Shown piece by piece: positions 12,479 through 26,526 of a stretch of 64,000 nt of DNA. Position numbers and translations under genes: made by a program. How positions within the stretch are numbered: position 1 is the first letter of the stretch; each line of letters begins with the position of its first letter. Under the pieces are notes generated by a model that worked only from the letters and a program-made list of their open reading frames with translations, searched no databases and was not told where the DNA came from. This DNA is from Muricea muricata (taxonomy: Eukaryota > Cnidaria > Anthozoa > Malacalcyonacea > Plexauridae), in assembly GCA_963855995.1 (NCBI GenBank), contig OY979717.1, forward strand, positions 13,023,001-13,087,000, written 5' to 3'.

Positions 12479-12502
12479 TTATATGTGCTGCCGGAGCAGC
12501 AC
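12397..12502 (-). ncRNA. U6: U6 snRNA, copy 16
   Basis: Identical to copy 1. Confidence 0.95.
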
Positions 12503-13175
12503 GTTTATACATGTACCTCGTTCGTAAATATGTACGTAACAGCCTACTGCGCGTGCGTGTTACGGTGGAGTGCGCGGGGGCGGTCCGGCCGAGTTCCCGT
12601 GCGGCGGCCCGGCTCGACTGAGAAGGCCGCACGCGACCGTTCATGTCTCTCTCTCTCCGCGCGCCGAGATATATATCTTTATATATATTCTTATTGTTAG
12701 GATGAGGTTATGTGAGCGCACGCTGGTGGATTTTCTGTACATATCCCATAATGCAATGTAATATCCATCGCTGAGATAAAGCGAATCATGTTCACGAACC
12801 TAAAAAAGGACAGCCTGAACGATTGAATATAGTGATGTCAATGATATAGGTTTGTCAATGAGAAAAAGTTTTCGTCTTGGTCACAGCATATTCAATGTTA
12901 AAGCCGTCTAGATCTTAGATCTGAATTTTAGAACTCTCTCTAGCCAATCATATGCTAGCATTGTTCTAAAATTGATCTAAAATTTGACATTGCTGACTCA
13001 TCGGAATGTGTTTAAAGTTTCAAGATGGCGTCCAGGCGTGGAGAGGTGCGCGTGCAGCTGTTGCGAAATTAGACAAACACTGATTATGACGCAACAAACG
13101 TTGCTGCGCGAGCTAGTTTCGGCCTTCGCAAAGCTTGCGCAGCTCACGGGGTTTTCTCAAGAAAGAAAAAGAAGG

Positions 13176-13225
13176 AAAAATTTGGAACGCTTCACGAATT
13201 TGCGTGTCATCCTTGCGCAGGGGCC

Positions 13226-13257
<32 letters not shown>

Positions 13258-13281
13258 TTATATGTGCTGCCGGAGCAGCAC
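13176..13281 (-). ncRNA. U6: U6 snRNA, copy 17
   Basis: Identical to copy 1. Confidence 0.95.
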
Positions 13282-13954
13282 GTTTATACATGTACCTCGT
13301 TCGTAAATATGTACGTAACAGCCTACTGCGCGTGCGTGTTACGGTGGAGTGCGCGGGGGCGGTCCGGCCGAGTTCCCGTGCGGCGGCCCGGCTCGACTGA
13401 GAAGGCCGCACGCGACCGTTCATGTCTCTCTCTCTCCGCGCGCCGAGATATATATCTTTATATATATTCTTATTGTTAGGATGAGGTTATGTGAGCGCAC
13501 GCTGGTGGATTTTCTGTACATATCCCATAATGCAATGTAATATCCATCGCTGAGATAAAGCGAATCATGTTCACGAACCTAAAAAAGGACAGCCTGAACG
13601 ATTGAATATAGTGATGTCAATGATATAGGTTTGTCAATGAGAAAAAGTTTTCGTCTTGGTCACAGCATATTCAATGTTAAAGCCGTCTAGATCTTAGATC
13701 TGAATTTTAGAACTCTCTCTAGCCAATCATATGCTAGCATTGTTCTAAAATTGATCTAAAATTTGACATTGCTGACTCATCGGAATGTGTTTAAAGTTTC
13801 AAGATGGCGTCCAGGCGTGGAGAGGTGCGCGTGCAGCTGTTGCGAAATTAGACAAACACTGATTATGACGCAACAAACGTTGCTGCGCGAGCTAGTTTCG
13901 GCCTTCGCAAAGCTTGCGCAGCTCACGGGGTTTTCTCAAGAAAGAAAAAGAAGG

Positions 13955-14004
13955 AAAAATTTGGAACGCTTCACGAATTTGCGTGTCATCCTTGCGCAGG
14001 GGCC

Positions 14005-14036
<32 letters not shown>

Positions 14037-14060
14037 TTATATGTGCTGCCGGAGCAGCAC
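13955..14060 (-). ncRNA. U6: U6 snRNA, copy 18
   Basis: Identical to copy 1. Confidence 0.95.
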
Positions 14061-14733
14061 GTTTATACATGTACCTCGTTCGTAAATATGTACGTAACAG
14101 CCTACTGCGCGTGCGTGTTACGGTGGAGTGCGCGGGGGCGGTCCGGCCGAGTTCCCGTGCGGCGGCCCGGCTCGACTGAGAAGGCCGCACGCGACCGTTC
14201 ATGTCTCTCTCTCTCCGCGCGCCGAGATATATATCTTTATATATATTCTTATTGTTAGGATGAGGTTATGTGAGCGCACGCTGGTGGATTTTCTGTACAT
14301 ATCCCATAATGCAATGTAATATCCATCGCTGAGATAAAGCGAATCATGTTCACGAACCTAAAAAAGGACAGCCTGAACGATTGAATATAGTGATGTCAAT
14401 GATATAGGTTTGTCAATGAGAAAAAGTTTTCGTCTTGGTCACAGCATATTCAATGTTAAAGCCGTCTAGATCTTAGATCTGAATTTTAGAACTCTCTCTA
14501 GCCAATCATATGCTAGCATTGTTCTAAAATTGATCTAAAATTTGACATTGCTGACTCATCGGAATGTGTTTAAAGTTTCAAGATGGCGTCCAGGCGTGGA
14601 GAGGTGCGCGTGCAGCTGTTGCGAAATTAGACAAACACTGATTATGACGCAACAAACGTTGCTGCGCGAGCTAGTTTCGGCCTTCGCAAAGCTTGCGCAG
14701 CTCACGGGGTTTTCTCAAGAAAGAAAAAGAAGG

Positions 14734-14783
14734 AAAAATTTGGAACGCTTCACGAATTTGCGTGTCATCCTTGCGCAGGGGCC

Positions 14784-14815
<32 letters not shown>

Positions 14816-14839
14816 TTATATGTGCTGCCGGAGCAGCAC
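14734..14839 (-). ncRNA. U6: U6 snRNA, copy 19
   Basis: Identical to copy 1. Confidence 0.95.
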
Positions 14840-15512
14840 GTTTATACATGTACCTCGTTCGTAAATATGTACGTAACAGCCTACTGCGCGTGCGTGTTAC
14901 GGTGGAGTGCGCGGGGGCGGTCCGGCCGAGTTCCCGTGCGGCGGCCCGGCTCGACTGAGAAGGCCGCACGCGACCGTTCATGTCTCTCTCTCTCCGCGCG
15001 CCGAGATATATATCTTTATATATATTCTTATTGTTAGGATGAGGTTATGTGAGCGCACGCTGGTGGATTTTCTGTACATATCCCATAATGCAATGTAATA
15101 TCCATCGCTGAGATAAAGCGAATCATGTTCACGAACCTAAAAAAGGACAGCCTGAACGATTGAATATAGTGATGTCAATGATATAGGTTTGTCAATGAGA
15201 AAAAGTTTTCGTCTTGGTCACAGCATATTCAATGTTAAAGCCGTCTAGATCTTAGATCTGAATTTTAGAACTCTCTCTAGCCAATCATATGCTAGCATTG
15301 TTCTAAAATTGATCTAAAATTTGACATTGCTGACTCATCGGAATGTGTTTAAAGTTTCAAGATGGCGTCCAGGCGTGGAGAGGTGCGCGTGCAGCTGTTG
15401 CGAAATTAGACAAACACTGATTATGACGCAACAAACGTTGCTGCGCGAGCTAGTTTCGGCCTTCGCAAAGCTTGCGCAGCTCACGGGGTTTTCTCAAGAA
15501 AGAAAAAGAAGG

Positions 15513-15562
15513 AAAAATTTGGAACGCTTCACGAATTTGCGTGTCATCCTTGCGCAGGGGCC

Positions 15563-15594
<32 letters not shown>

Positions 15595-15618
15595 TTATAT
15601 GTGCTGCCGGAGCAGCAC
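15513..15618 (-). ncRNA. U6: U6 snRNA, copy 20
   Basis: Identical to copy 1. Confidence 0.95.
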
Positions 15619-16291
15619 GTTTATACATGTACCTCGTTCGTAAATATGTACGTAACAGCCTACTGCGCGTGCGTGTTACGGTGGAGTGCGCGGGGGCGGT
15701 CCGGCCGAGTTCCCGTGCGGCGGCCCGGCTCGACTGAGAAGGCCGCACGCGACCGTTCATGTCTCTCTCTCTCCGCGCGCCGAGATATATATCTTTATAT
15801 ATATTCTTATTGTTAGGATGAGGTTATGTGAGCGCACGCTGGTGGATTTTCTGTACATATCCCATAATGCAATGTAATATCCATCGCTGAGATAAAGCGA
15901 ATCATGTTCACGAACCTAAAAAAGGACAGCCTGAACGATTGAATATAGTGATGTCAATGATATAGGTTTGTCAATGAGAAAAAGTTTTCGTCTTGGTCAC
16001 AGCATATTCAATGTTAAAGCCGTCTAGATCTTAGATCTGAATTTTAGAACTCTCTCTAGCCAATCATATGCTAGCATTGTTCTAAAATTGATCTAAAATT
16101 TGACATTGCTGACTCATCGGAATGTGTTTAAAGTTTCAAGATGGCGTCCAGGCGTGGAGAGGTGCGCGTGCAGCTGTTGCGAAATTAGACAAACACTGAT
16201 TATGACGCAACAAACGTTGCTGCGCGAGCTAGTTTCGGCCTTCGCAAAGCTTGCGCAGCTCACGGGGTTTTCTCAAGAAAGAAAAAGAAGG

Positions 16292-16341
16292 AAAAATTTG
16301 GAACGCTTCACGAATTTGCGTGTCATCCTTGCGCAGGGGCC

Positions 16342-16373
<32 letters not shown>

Positions 16374-16397
16374 TTATATGTGCTGCCGGAGCAGCAC
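16292..16397 (-). ncRNA. U6: U6 snRNA, copy 21
   Basis: Identical to copy 1. Confidence 0.95.
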
Positions 16398-17070
16398 GTT
16401 TATACATGTACCTCGTTCGTAAATATGTACGTAACAGCCTACTGCGCGTGCGTGTTACGGTGGAGTGCGCGGGGGCGGTCCGGCCGAGTTCCCGTGCGGC
16501 GGCCCGGCTCGACTGAGAAGGCCGCACGCGACCGTTCATGTCTCTCTCTCTCCGCGCGCCGAGATATATATCTTTATATATATTCTTATTGTTAGGATGA
16601 GGTTATGTGAGCGCACGCTGGTGGATTTTCTGTACATATCCCATAATGCAATGTAATATCCATCGCTGAGATAAAGCGAATCATGTTCACGAACCTAAAA
16701 AAGGACAGCCTGAACGATTGAATATAGTGATGTCAATGATATAGGTTTGTCAATGAGAAAAAGTTTTCGTCTTGGTCACAGCATATTCAATGTTAAAGCC
16801 GTCTAGATCTTAGATCTGAATTTTAGAACTCTCTCTAGCCAATCATATGCTAGCATTGTTCTAAAATTGATCTAAAATTTGACATTGCTGACTCATCGGA
16901 ATGTGTTTAAAGTTTCAAGATGGCGTCCAGGCGTGGAGAGGTGCGCGTGCAGCTGTTGCGAAATTAGACAAACACTGATTATGACGCAACAAACGTTGCT
17001 GCGCGAGCTAGTTTCGGCCTTCGCAAAGCTTGCGCAGCTCACGGGGTTTTCTCAAGAAAGAAAAAGAAGG

Positions 17071-17120
17071 AAAAATTTGGAACGCTTCACGAATTTGCGT
17101 GTCATCCTTGCGCAGGGGCC

Positions 17121-17152
<32 letters not shown>

Positions 17153-17176
17153 TTATATGTGCTGCCGGAGCAGCAC
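17071..17176 (-). ncRNA. U6: U6 snRNA, copy 22
   Basis: Identical to copy 1. Confidence 0.95.
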
Positions 17177-17849
17177 GTTTATACATGTACCTCGTTCGTA
17201 AATATGTACGTAACAGCCTACTGCGCGTGCGTGTTACGGTGGAGTGCGCGGGGGCGGTCCGGCCGAGTTCCCGTGCGGCGGCCCGGCTCGACTGAGAAGG
17301 CCGCACGCGACCGTTCATGTCTCTCTCTCTCCGCGCGCCGAGATATATATCTTTATATATATTCTTATTGTTAGGATGAGGTTATGTGAGCGCACGCTGG
17401 TGGATTTTCTGTACATATCCCATAATGCAATGTAATATCCATCGCTGAGATAAAGCGAATCATGTTCACGAACCTAAAAAAGGACAGCCTGAACGATTGA
17501 ATATAGTGATGTCAATGATATAGGTTTGTCAATGAGAAAAAGTTTTCGTCTTGGTCACAGCATATTCAATGTTAAAGCCGTCTAGATCTTAGATCTGAAT
17601 TTTAGAACTCTCTCTAGCCAATCATATGCTAGCATTGTTCTAAAATTGATCTAAAATTTGACATTGCTGACTCATCGGAATGTGTTTAAAGTTTCAAGAT
17701 GGCGTCCAGGCGTGGAGAGGTGCGCGTGCAGCTGTTGCGAAATTAGACAAACACTGATTATGACGCAACAAACGTTGCTGCGCGAGCTAGTTTCGGCCTT
17801 CGCAAAGCTTGCGCAGCTCACGGGGTTTTCTCAAGAAAGAAAAAGAAGG

Positions 17850-17899
17850 AAAAATTTGGAACGCTTCACGAATTTGCGTGTCATCCTTGCGCAGGGGCC

Positions 17900-17931
<32 letters not shown>

Positions 17932-17955
17932 TTATATGTGCTGCCGGAGCAGCAC
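17850..17955 (-). ncRNA. U6: U6 snRNA, copy 23
   Basis: Identical to copy 1. Confidence 0.95.
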
Positions 17956-18628
17956 GTTTATACATGTACCTCGTTCGTAAATATGTACGTAACAGCCTAC
18001 TGCGCGTGCGTGTTACGGTGGAGTGCGCGGGGGCGGTCCGGCCGAGTTCCCGTGCGGCGGCCCGGCTCGACTGAGAAGGCCGCACGCGACCGTTCATGTC
18101 TCTCTCTCTCCGCGCGCCGAGATATATATCTTTATATATATTCTTATTGTTAGGATGAGGTTATGTGAGCGCACGCTGGTGGATTTTCTGTACATATCCC
18201 ATAATGCAATGTAATATCCATCGCTGAGATAAAGCGAATCATGTTCACGAACCTAAAAAAGGACAGCCTGAACGATTGAATATAGTGATGTCAATGATAT
18301 AGGTTTGTCAATGAGAAAAAGTTTTCGTCTTGGTCACAGCATATTCAATGTTAAAGCCGTCTAGATCTTAGATCTGAATTTTAGAACTCTCTCTAGCCAA
18401 TCATATGCTAGCATTGTTCTAAAATTGATCTAAAATTTGACATTGCTGACTCATCGGAATGTGTTTAAAGTTTCAAGATGGCGTCCAGGCGTGGAGAGGT
18501 GCGCGTGCAGCTGTTGCGAAATTAGACAAACACTGATTATGACGCAACAAACGTTGCTGCGCGAGCTAGTTTCGGCCTTCGCAAAGCTTGCGCAGCTCAC
18601 GGGGTTTTCTCAAGAAAGAAAAAGAAGG

Positions 18629-18678
18629 AAAAATTTGGAACGCTTCACGAATTTGCGTGTCATCCTTGCGCAGGGGCC

Positions 18679-18710
<32 letters not shown>

Positions 18711-18734
18711 TTATATGTGCTGCCGGAGCAGCAC
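18629..18734 (-). ncRNA. U6: U6 snRNA, copy 24
   Basis: Identical to copy 1. Confidence 0.95.
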
Positions 18735-19407
18735 GTTTATACATGTACCTCGTTCGTAAATATGTACGTAACAGCCTACTGCGCGTGCGTGTTACGGTGG
18801 AGTGCGCGGGGGCGGTCCGGCCGAGTTCCCGTGCGGCGGCCCGGCTCGACTGAGAAGGCCGCACGCGACCGTTCATGTCTCTCTCTCTCCGCGCGCCGAG
18901 ATATATATCTTTATATATATTCTTATTGTTAGGATGAGGTTATGTGAGCGCACGCTGGTGGATTTTCTGTACATATCCCATAATGCAATGTAATATCCAT
19001 CGCTGAGATAAAGCGAATCATGTTCACGAACCTAAAAAAGGACAGCCTGAACGATTGAATATAGTGATGTCAATGATATAGGTTTGTCAATGAGAAAAAG
19101 TTTTCGTCTTGGTCACAGCATATTCAATGTTAAAGCCGTCTAGATCTTAGATCTGAATTTTAGAACTCTCTCTAGCCAATCATATGCTAGCATTGTTCTA
19201 AAATTGATCTAAAATTTGACATTGCTGACTCATCGGAATGTGTTTAAAGTTTCAAGATGGCGTCCAGGCGTGGAGAGGTGCGCGTGCAGCTGTTGCGAAA
19301 TTAGACAAACACTGATTATGACGCAACAAACGTTGCTGCGCGAGCTAGTTTCGGCCTTCGCAAAGCTTGCGCAGCTCACGGGGTTTTCTCAAGAAAGAAA
19401 AAGAAGG

Positions 19408-19457
19408 AAAAATTTGGAACGCTTCACGAATTTGCGTGTCATCCTTGCGCAGGGGCC

Positions 19458-19489
<32 letters not shown>

Positions 19490-19513
19490 TTATATGTGCT
19501 GCCGGAGCAGCAC
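19408..19513 (-). ncRNA. U6: U6 snRNA, copy 25
   Basis: Identical to copy 1. Confidence 0.95.
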
Positions 19514-20186
19514 GTTTATACATGTACCTCGTTCGTAAATATGTACGTAACAGCCTACTGCGCGTGCGTGTTACGGTGGAGTGCGCGGGGGCGGTCCGGC
19601 CGAGTTCCCGTGCGGCGGCCCGGCTCGACTGAGAAGGCCGCACGCGACCGTTCATGTCTCTCTCTCTCCGCGCGCCGAGATATATATCTTTATATATATT
19701 CTTATTGTTAGGATGAGGTTATGTGAGCGCACGCTGGTGGATTTTCTGTACATATCCCATAATGCAATGTAATATCCATCGCTGAGATAAAGCGAATCAT
19801 GTTCACGAACCTAAAAAAGGACAGCCTGAACGATTGAATATAGTGATGTCAATGATATAGGTTTGTCAATGAGAAAAAGTTTTCGTCTTGGTCACAGCAT
19901 ATTCAATGTTAAAGCCGTCTAGATCTTAGATCTGAATTTTAGAACTCTCTCTAGCCAATCATATGCTAGCATTGTTCTAAAATTGATCTAAAATTTGACA
20001 TTGCTGACTCATCGGAATGTGTTTAAAGTTTCAAGATGGCGTCCAGGCGTGGAGAGGTGCGCGTGCAGCTGTTGCGAAATTAGACAAACACTGATTATGA
20101 CGCAACAAACGTTGCTGCGCGAGCTAGTTTCGGCCTTCGCAAAGCTTGCGCAGCTCACGGGGTTTTCTCAAGAAAGAAAAAGAAGG

Positions 20187-20236
20187 AAAAATTTGGAACG
20201 CTTCACGAATTTGCGTGTCATCCTTGCGCAGGGGCC

Positions 20237-20268
<32 letters not shown>

Positions 20269-20292
20269 TTATATGTGCTGCCGGAGCAGCAC
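20187..20292 (-). ncRNA. U6: U6 snRNA, copy 26
   Basis: Identical to copy 1. Confidence 0.95.
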
Positions 20293-20965
20293 GTTTATAC
20301 ATGTACCTCGTTCGTAAATATGTACGTAACAGCCTACTGCGCGTGCGTGTTACGGTGGAGTGCGCGGGGGCGGTCCGGCCGAGTTCCCGTGCGGCGGCCC
20401 GGCTCGACTGAGAAGGCCGCACGCGACCGTTCATGTCTCTCTCTCTCCGCGCGCCGAGATATATATCTTTATATATATTCTTATTGTTAGGATGAGGTTA
20501 TGTGAGCGCACGCTGGTGGATTTTCTGTACATATCCCATAATGCAATGTAATATCCATCGCTGAGATAAAGCGAATCATGTTCACGAACCTAAAAAAGGA
20601 CAGCCTGAACGATTGAATATAGTGATGTCAATGATATAGGTTTGTCAATGAGAAAAAGTTTTCGTCTTGGTCACAGCATATTCAATGTTAAAGCCGTCTA
20701 GATCTTAGATCTGAATTTTAGAACTCTCTCTAGCCAATCATATGCTAGCATTGTTCTAAAATTGATCTAAAATTTGACATTGCTGACTCATCGGAATGTG
20801 TTTAAAGTTTCAAGATGGCGTCCAGGCGTGGAGAGGTGCGCGTGCAGCTGTTGCGAAATTAGACAAACACTGATTATGACGCAACAAACGTTGCTGCGCG
20901 AGCTAGTTTCGGCCTTCGCAAAGCTTGCGCAGCTCACGGGGTTTTCTCAAGAAAGAAAAAGAAGG

Positions 20966-21015
20966 AAAAATTTGGAACGCTTCACGAATTTGCGTGTCAT
21001 CCTTGCGCAGGGGCC

Positions 21016-21047
<32 letters not shown>

Positions 21048-21071
21048 TTATATGTGCTGCCGGAGCAGCAC
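20966..21071 (-). ncRNA. U6: U6 snRNA, copy 27
   Basis: Identical to copy 1. Confidence 0.95.
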
Positions 21072-21744
21072 GTTTATACATGTACCTCGTTCGTAAATAT
21101 GTACGTAACAGCCTACTGCGCGTGCGTGTTACGGTGGAGTGCGCGGGGGCGGTCCGGCCGAGTTCCCGTGCGGCGGCCCGGCTCGACTGAGAAGGCCGCA
21201 CGCGACCGTTCATGTCTCTCTCTCTCCGCGCGCCGAGATATATATCTTTATATATATTCTTATTGTTAGGATGAGGTTATGTGAGCGCACGCTGGTGGAT
21301 TTTCTGTACATATCCCATAATGCAATGTAATATCCATCGCTGAGATAAAGCGAATCATGTTCACGAACCTAAAAAAGGACAGCCTGAACGATTGAATATA
21401 GTGATGTCAATGATATAGGTTTGTCAATGAGAAAAAGTTTTCGTCTTGGTCACAGCATATTCAATGTTAAAGCCGTCTAGATCTTAGATCTGAATTTTAG
21501 AACTCTCTCTAGCCAATCATATGCTAGCATTGTTCTAAAATTGATCTAAAATTTGACATTGCTGACTCATCGGAATGTGTTTAAAGTTTCAAGATGGCGT
21601 CCAGGCGTGGAGAGGTGCGCGTGCAGCTGTTGCGAAATTAGACAAACACTGATTATGACGCAACAAACGTTGCTGCGCGAGCTAGTTTCGGCCTTCGCAA
21701 AGCTTGCGCAGCTCACGGGGTTTTCTCAAGAAAGAAAAAGAAGG

Positions 21745-21794
21745 AAAAATTTGGAACGCTTCACGAATTTGCGTGTCATCCTTGCGCAGGGGCC

Positions 21795-21826
<32 letters not shown>

Positions 21827-21850
21827 TTATATGTGCTGCCGGAGCAGCAC
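21745..21850 (-). ncRNA. U6: U6 snRNA, copy 28
   Basis: RNA identical to copy 1; the upstream CT run near 22000 has one extra CT. Confidence 0.95.
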
Positions 21851-22525
21851 GTTTATACATGTACCTCGTTCGTAAATATGTACGTAACAGCCTACTGCGC
21901 GTGCGTGTTACGGTGGAGTGCGCGGGGGCGGTCCGGCCGAGTTCCCGTGCGGCGGCCCGGCTCGACTGAGAAGGCCGCACGCGACCGTTCATGTCTCTCT
22001 CTCTCTCCGCGCGCCGAGATATATATCTTTATATATATTCTTATTGTTAGGATGAGGTTATGTGAGCGCACGCTGGTGGATTTTCTGTACATATCCCATA
22101 ATGCAATGTAATATCCATCGCTGAGATAAAGCGAATCATGTTCACGAACCTAAAAAAGGACAGCCTGAACGATTGAATATAGTGATGTCAATGATATAGG
22201 TTTGTCAATGAGAAAAAGTTTTCGTCTTGGTCACAGCATATTCAATGTTAAAGCCGTCTAGATCTTAGATCTGAATTTTAGAACTCTCTCTAGCCAATCA
22301 TATGCTAGCATTGTTCTAAAATTGATCTAAAATTTGACATTGCTGACTCATCGGAATGTGTTTAAAGTTTCAAGATGGCGTCCAGGCGTGGAGAGGTGCG
22401 CGTGCAGCTGTTGCGAAATTAGACAAACACTGATTATGACGCAACAAACGTTGCTGCGCGAGCTAGTTTCGGCCTTCGCAAAGCTTGCGCAGCTCACGGG
22501 GTTTTCTCAAGAAAGAAAAAGAAGG

Positions 22526-22575
22526 AAAAATTTGGAACGCTTCACGAATTTGCGTGTCATCCTTGCGCAGGGGCC

Positions 22576-22607
<32 letters not shown>

Positions 22608-22631
22608 TTATATGTGCTGCCGGAGCAGCAC
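22526..22631 (-). ncRNA. U6: U6 snRNA, copy 29
   Basis: Identical to copy 1. Confidence 0.95.
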
Positions 22632-23304
22632 GTTTATACATGTACCTCGTTCGTAAATATGTACGTAACAGCCTACTGCGCGTGCGTGTTACGGTGGAGT
22701 GCGCGGGGGCGGTCCGGCCGAGTTCCCGTGCGGCGGCCCGGCTCGACTGAGAAGGCCGCACGCGACCGTTCATGTCTCTCTCTCTCCGCGCGCCGAGATA
22801 TATATCTTTATATATATTCTTATTGTTAGGATGAGGTTATGTGAGCGCACGCTGGTGGATTTTCTGTACATATCCCATAATGCAATGTAATATCCATCGC
22901 TGAGATAAAGCGAATCATGTTCACGAACCTAAAAAAGGACAGCCTGAACGATTGAATATAGTGATGTCAATGATATAGGTTTGTCAATGAGAAAAAGTTT
23001 TCGTCTTGGTCACAGCATATTCAATGTTAAAGCCGTCTAGATCTTAGATCTGAATTTTAGAACTCTCTCTAGCCAATCATATGCTAGCATTGTTCTAAAA
23101 TTGATCTAAAATTTGACATTGCTGACTCATCGGAATGTGTTTAAAGTTTCAAGATGGCGTCCAGGCGTGGAGAGGTGCGCGTGCAGCTGTTGCGAAATTA
23201 GACAAACACTGATTATGACGCAACAAACGTTGCTGCGCGAGCTAGTTTCGGCCTTCGCAAAGCTTGCGCAGCTCACGGGGTTTTCTCAAGAAAGAAAAAG
23301 AAGG

Positions 23305-23354
23305 AAAAATTTGGAACGCTTCACGAATTTGCGTGTCATCCTTGCGCAGGGGCC

Positions 23355-23386
<32 letters not shown>

Positions 23387-23410
23387 TTATATGTGCTGCC
23401 GGAGCAGCAC
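23305..23410 (-). ncRNA. U6: U6 snRNA, copy 30
   Basis: Identical to copy 1. Confidence 0.95.
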
Positions 23411-24083
23411 GTTTATACATGTACCTCGTTCGTAAATATGTACGTAACAGCCTACTGCGCGTGCGTGTTACGGTGGAGTGCGCGGGGGCGGTCCGGCCGA
23501 GTTCCCGTGCGGCGGCCCGGCTCGACTGAGAAGGCCGCACGCGACCGTTCATGTCTCTCTCTCTCCGCGCGCCGAGATATATATCTTTATATATATTCTT
23601 ATTGTTAGGATGAGGTTATGTGAGCGCACGCTGGTGGATTTTCTGTACATATCCCATAATGCAATGTAATATCCATCGCTGAGATAAAGCGAATCATGTT
23701 CACGAACCTAAAAAAGGACAGCCTGAACGATTGAATATAGTGATGTCAATGATATAGGTTTGTCAATGAGAAAAAGTTTTCGTCTTGGTCACAGCATATT
23801 CAATGTTAAAGCCGTCTAGATCTTAGATCTGAATTTTAGAACTCTCTCTAGCCAATCATATGCTAGCATTGTTCTAAAATTGATCTAAAATTTGACATTG
23901 CTGACTCATCGGAATGTGTTTAAAGTTTCAAGATGGCGTCCAGGCGTGGAGAGGTGCGCGTGCAGCTGTTGCGAAATTAGACAAACACTGATTATGACGC
24001 AACAAACGTTGCTGCGCGAGCTAGTTTCGGCCTTCGCAAAGCTTGCGCAGCTCACGGGGTTTTCTCAAGAAAGAAAAAGAAGG

Positions 24084-24133
24084 AAAAATTTGGAACGCTT
24101 CACGAATTTGCGTGTCATCCTTGCGCAGGGGCC

Positions 24134-24165
<32 letters not shown>

Positions 24166-24189
24166 TTATATGTGCTGCCGGAGCAGCAC
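24084..24189 (-). ncRNA. U6: U6 snRNA, copy 31
   Basis: Identical to copy 1. Confidence 0.95.
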
Positions 24190-24862
24190 GTTTATACATG
24201 TACCTCGTTCGTAAATATGTACGTAACAGCCTACTGCGCGTGCGTGTTACGGTGGAGTGCGCGGGGGCGGTCCGGCCGAGTTCCCGTGCGGCGGCCCGGC
24301 TCGACTGAGAAGGCCGCACGCGACCGTTCATGTCTCTCTCTCTCCGCGCGCCGAGATATATATCTTTATATATATTCTTATTGTTAGGATGAGGTTATGT
24401 GAGCGCACGCTGGTGGATTTTCTGTACATATCCCATAATGCAATGTAATATCCATCGCTGAGATAAAGCGAATCATGTTCACGAACCTAAAAAAGGACAG
24501 CCTGAACGATTGAATATAGTGATGTCAATGATATAGGTTTGTCAATGAGAAAAAGTTTTCGTCTTGGTCACAGCATATTCAATGTTAAAGCCGTCTAGAT
24601 CTTAGATCTGAATTTTAGAACTCTCTCTAGCCAATCATATGCTAGCATTGTTCTAAAATTGATCTAAAATTTGACATTGCTGACTCATCGGAATGTGTTT
24701 AAAGTTTCAAGATGGCGTCCAGGCGTGGAGAGGTGCGCGTGCAGCTGTTGCGAAATTAGACAAACACTGATTATGACGCAACAAACGTTGCTGCGCGAGC
24801 TAGTTTCGGCCTTCGCAAAGCTTGCGCAGCTCACGGGGTTTTCTCAAGAAAGAAAAAGAAGG

Positions 24863-24912
24863 AAAAATTTGGAACGCTTCACGAATTTGCGTGTCATCCT
24901 TGCGCAGGGGCC

Positions 24913-24944
<32 letters not shown>

Positions 24945-24968
24945 TTATATGTGCTGCCGGAGCAGCAC
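24863..24968 (-). ncRNA. U6: U6 snRNA, copy 32
   Basis: Identical to copy 1. Confidence 0.95.
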
Positions 24969-25641
24969 GTTTATACATGTACCTCGTTCGTAAATATGTA
25001 CGTAACAGCCTACTGCGCGTGCGTGTTACGGTGGAGTGCGCGGGGGCGGTCCGGCCGAGTTCCCGTGCGGCGGCCCGGCTCGACTGAGAAGGCCGCACGC
25101 GACCGTTCATGTCTCTCTCTCTCCGCGCGCCGAGATATATATCTTTATATATATTCTTATTGTTAGGATGAGGTTATGTGAGCGCACGCTGGTGGATTTT
25201 CTGTACATATCCCATAATGCAATGTAATATCCATCGCTGAGATAAAGCGAATCATGTTCACGAACCTAAAAAAGGACAGCCTGAACGATTGAATATAGTG
25301 ATGTCAATGATATAGGTTTGTCAATGAGAAAAAGTTTTCGTCTTGGTCACAGCATATTCAATGTTAAAGCCGTCTAGATCTTAGATCTGAATTTTAGAAC
25401 TCTCTCTAGCCAATCATATGCTAGCATTGTTCTAAAATTGATCTAAAATTTGACATTGCTGACTCATCGGAATGTGTTTAAAGTTTCAAGATGGCGTCCA
25501 GGCGTGGAGAGGTGCGCGTGCAGCTGTTGCGAAATTAGACAAACACTGATTATGACGCAACAAACGTTGCTGCGCGAGCTAGTTTCGGCCTTCGCAAAGC
25601 TTGCGCAGCTCACGGGGTTTTCTCAAGAAAGAAAAAGAAGG

Positions 25642-25691
25642 AAAAATTTGGAACGCTTCACGAATTTGCGTGTCATCCTTGCGCAGGGGCC

Positions 25692-25723
<32 letters not shown>

Positions 25724-25747
25724 TTATATGTGCTGCCGGAGCAGCAC
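25642..25747 (-). ncRNA. U6: U6 snRNA, copy 33
   Basis: Identical to copy 1. Confidence 0.95.
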
Positions 25748-26420
25748 GTTTATACATGTACCTCGTTCGTAAATATGTACGTAACAGCCTACTGCGCGTG
25801 CGTGTTACGGTGGAGTGCGCGGGGGCGGTCCGGCCGAGTTCCCGTGCGGCGGCCCGGCTCGACTGAGAAGGCCGCACGCGACCGTTCATGTCTCTCTCTC
25901 TCCGCGCGCCGAGATATATATCTTTATATATATTCTTATTGTTAGGATGAGGTTATGTGAGCGCACGCTGGTGGATTTTCTGTACATATCCCATAATGCA
26001 ATGTAATATCCATCGCTGAGATAAAGCGAATCATGTTCACGAACCTAAAAAAGGACAGCCTGAACGATTGAATATAGTGATGTCAATGATATAGGTTTGT
26101 CAATGAGAAAAAGTTTTCGTCTTGGTCACAGCATATTCAATGTTAAAGCCGTCTAGATCTTAGATCTGAATTTTAGAACTCTCTCTAGCCAATCATATGC
26201 TAGCATTGTTCTAAAATTGATCTAAAATTTGACATTGCTGACTCATCGGAATGTGTTTAAAGTTTCAAGATGGCGTCCAGGCGTGGAGAGGTGCGCGTGC
26301 AGCTGTTGCGAAATTAGACAAACACTGATTATGACGCAACAAACGTTGCTGCGCGAGCTAGTTTCGGCCTTCGCAAAGCTTGCGCAGCTCACGGGGTTTT
26401 CTCAAGAAAGAAAAAGAAGG

Positions 26421-26470
26421 AAAAATTTGGAACGCTTCACGAATTTGCGTGTCATCCTTGCGCAGGGGCC

Positions 26471-26502
<32 letters not shown>

Positions 26503-26526
26503 TTATATGTGCTGCCGGAGCAGCAC
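26421..26526 (-). ncRNA. U6: U6 snRNA, copy 34
   Basis: Identical to copy 1. Confidence 0.95.
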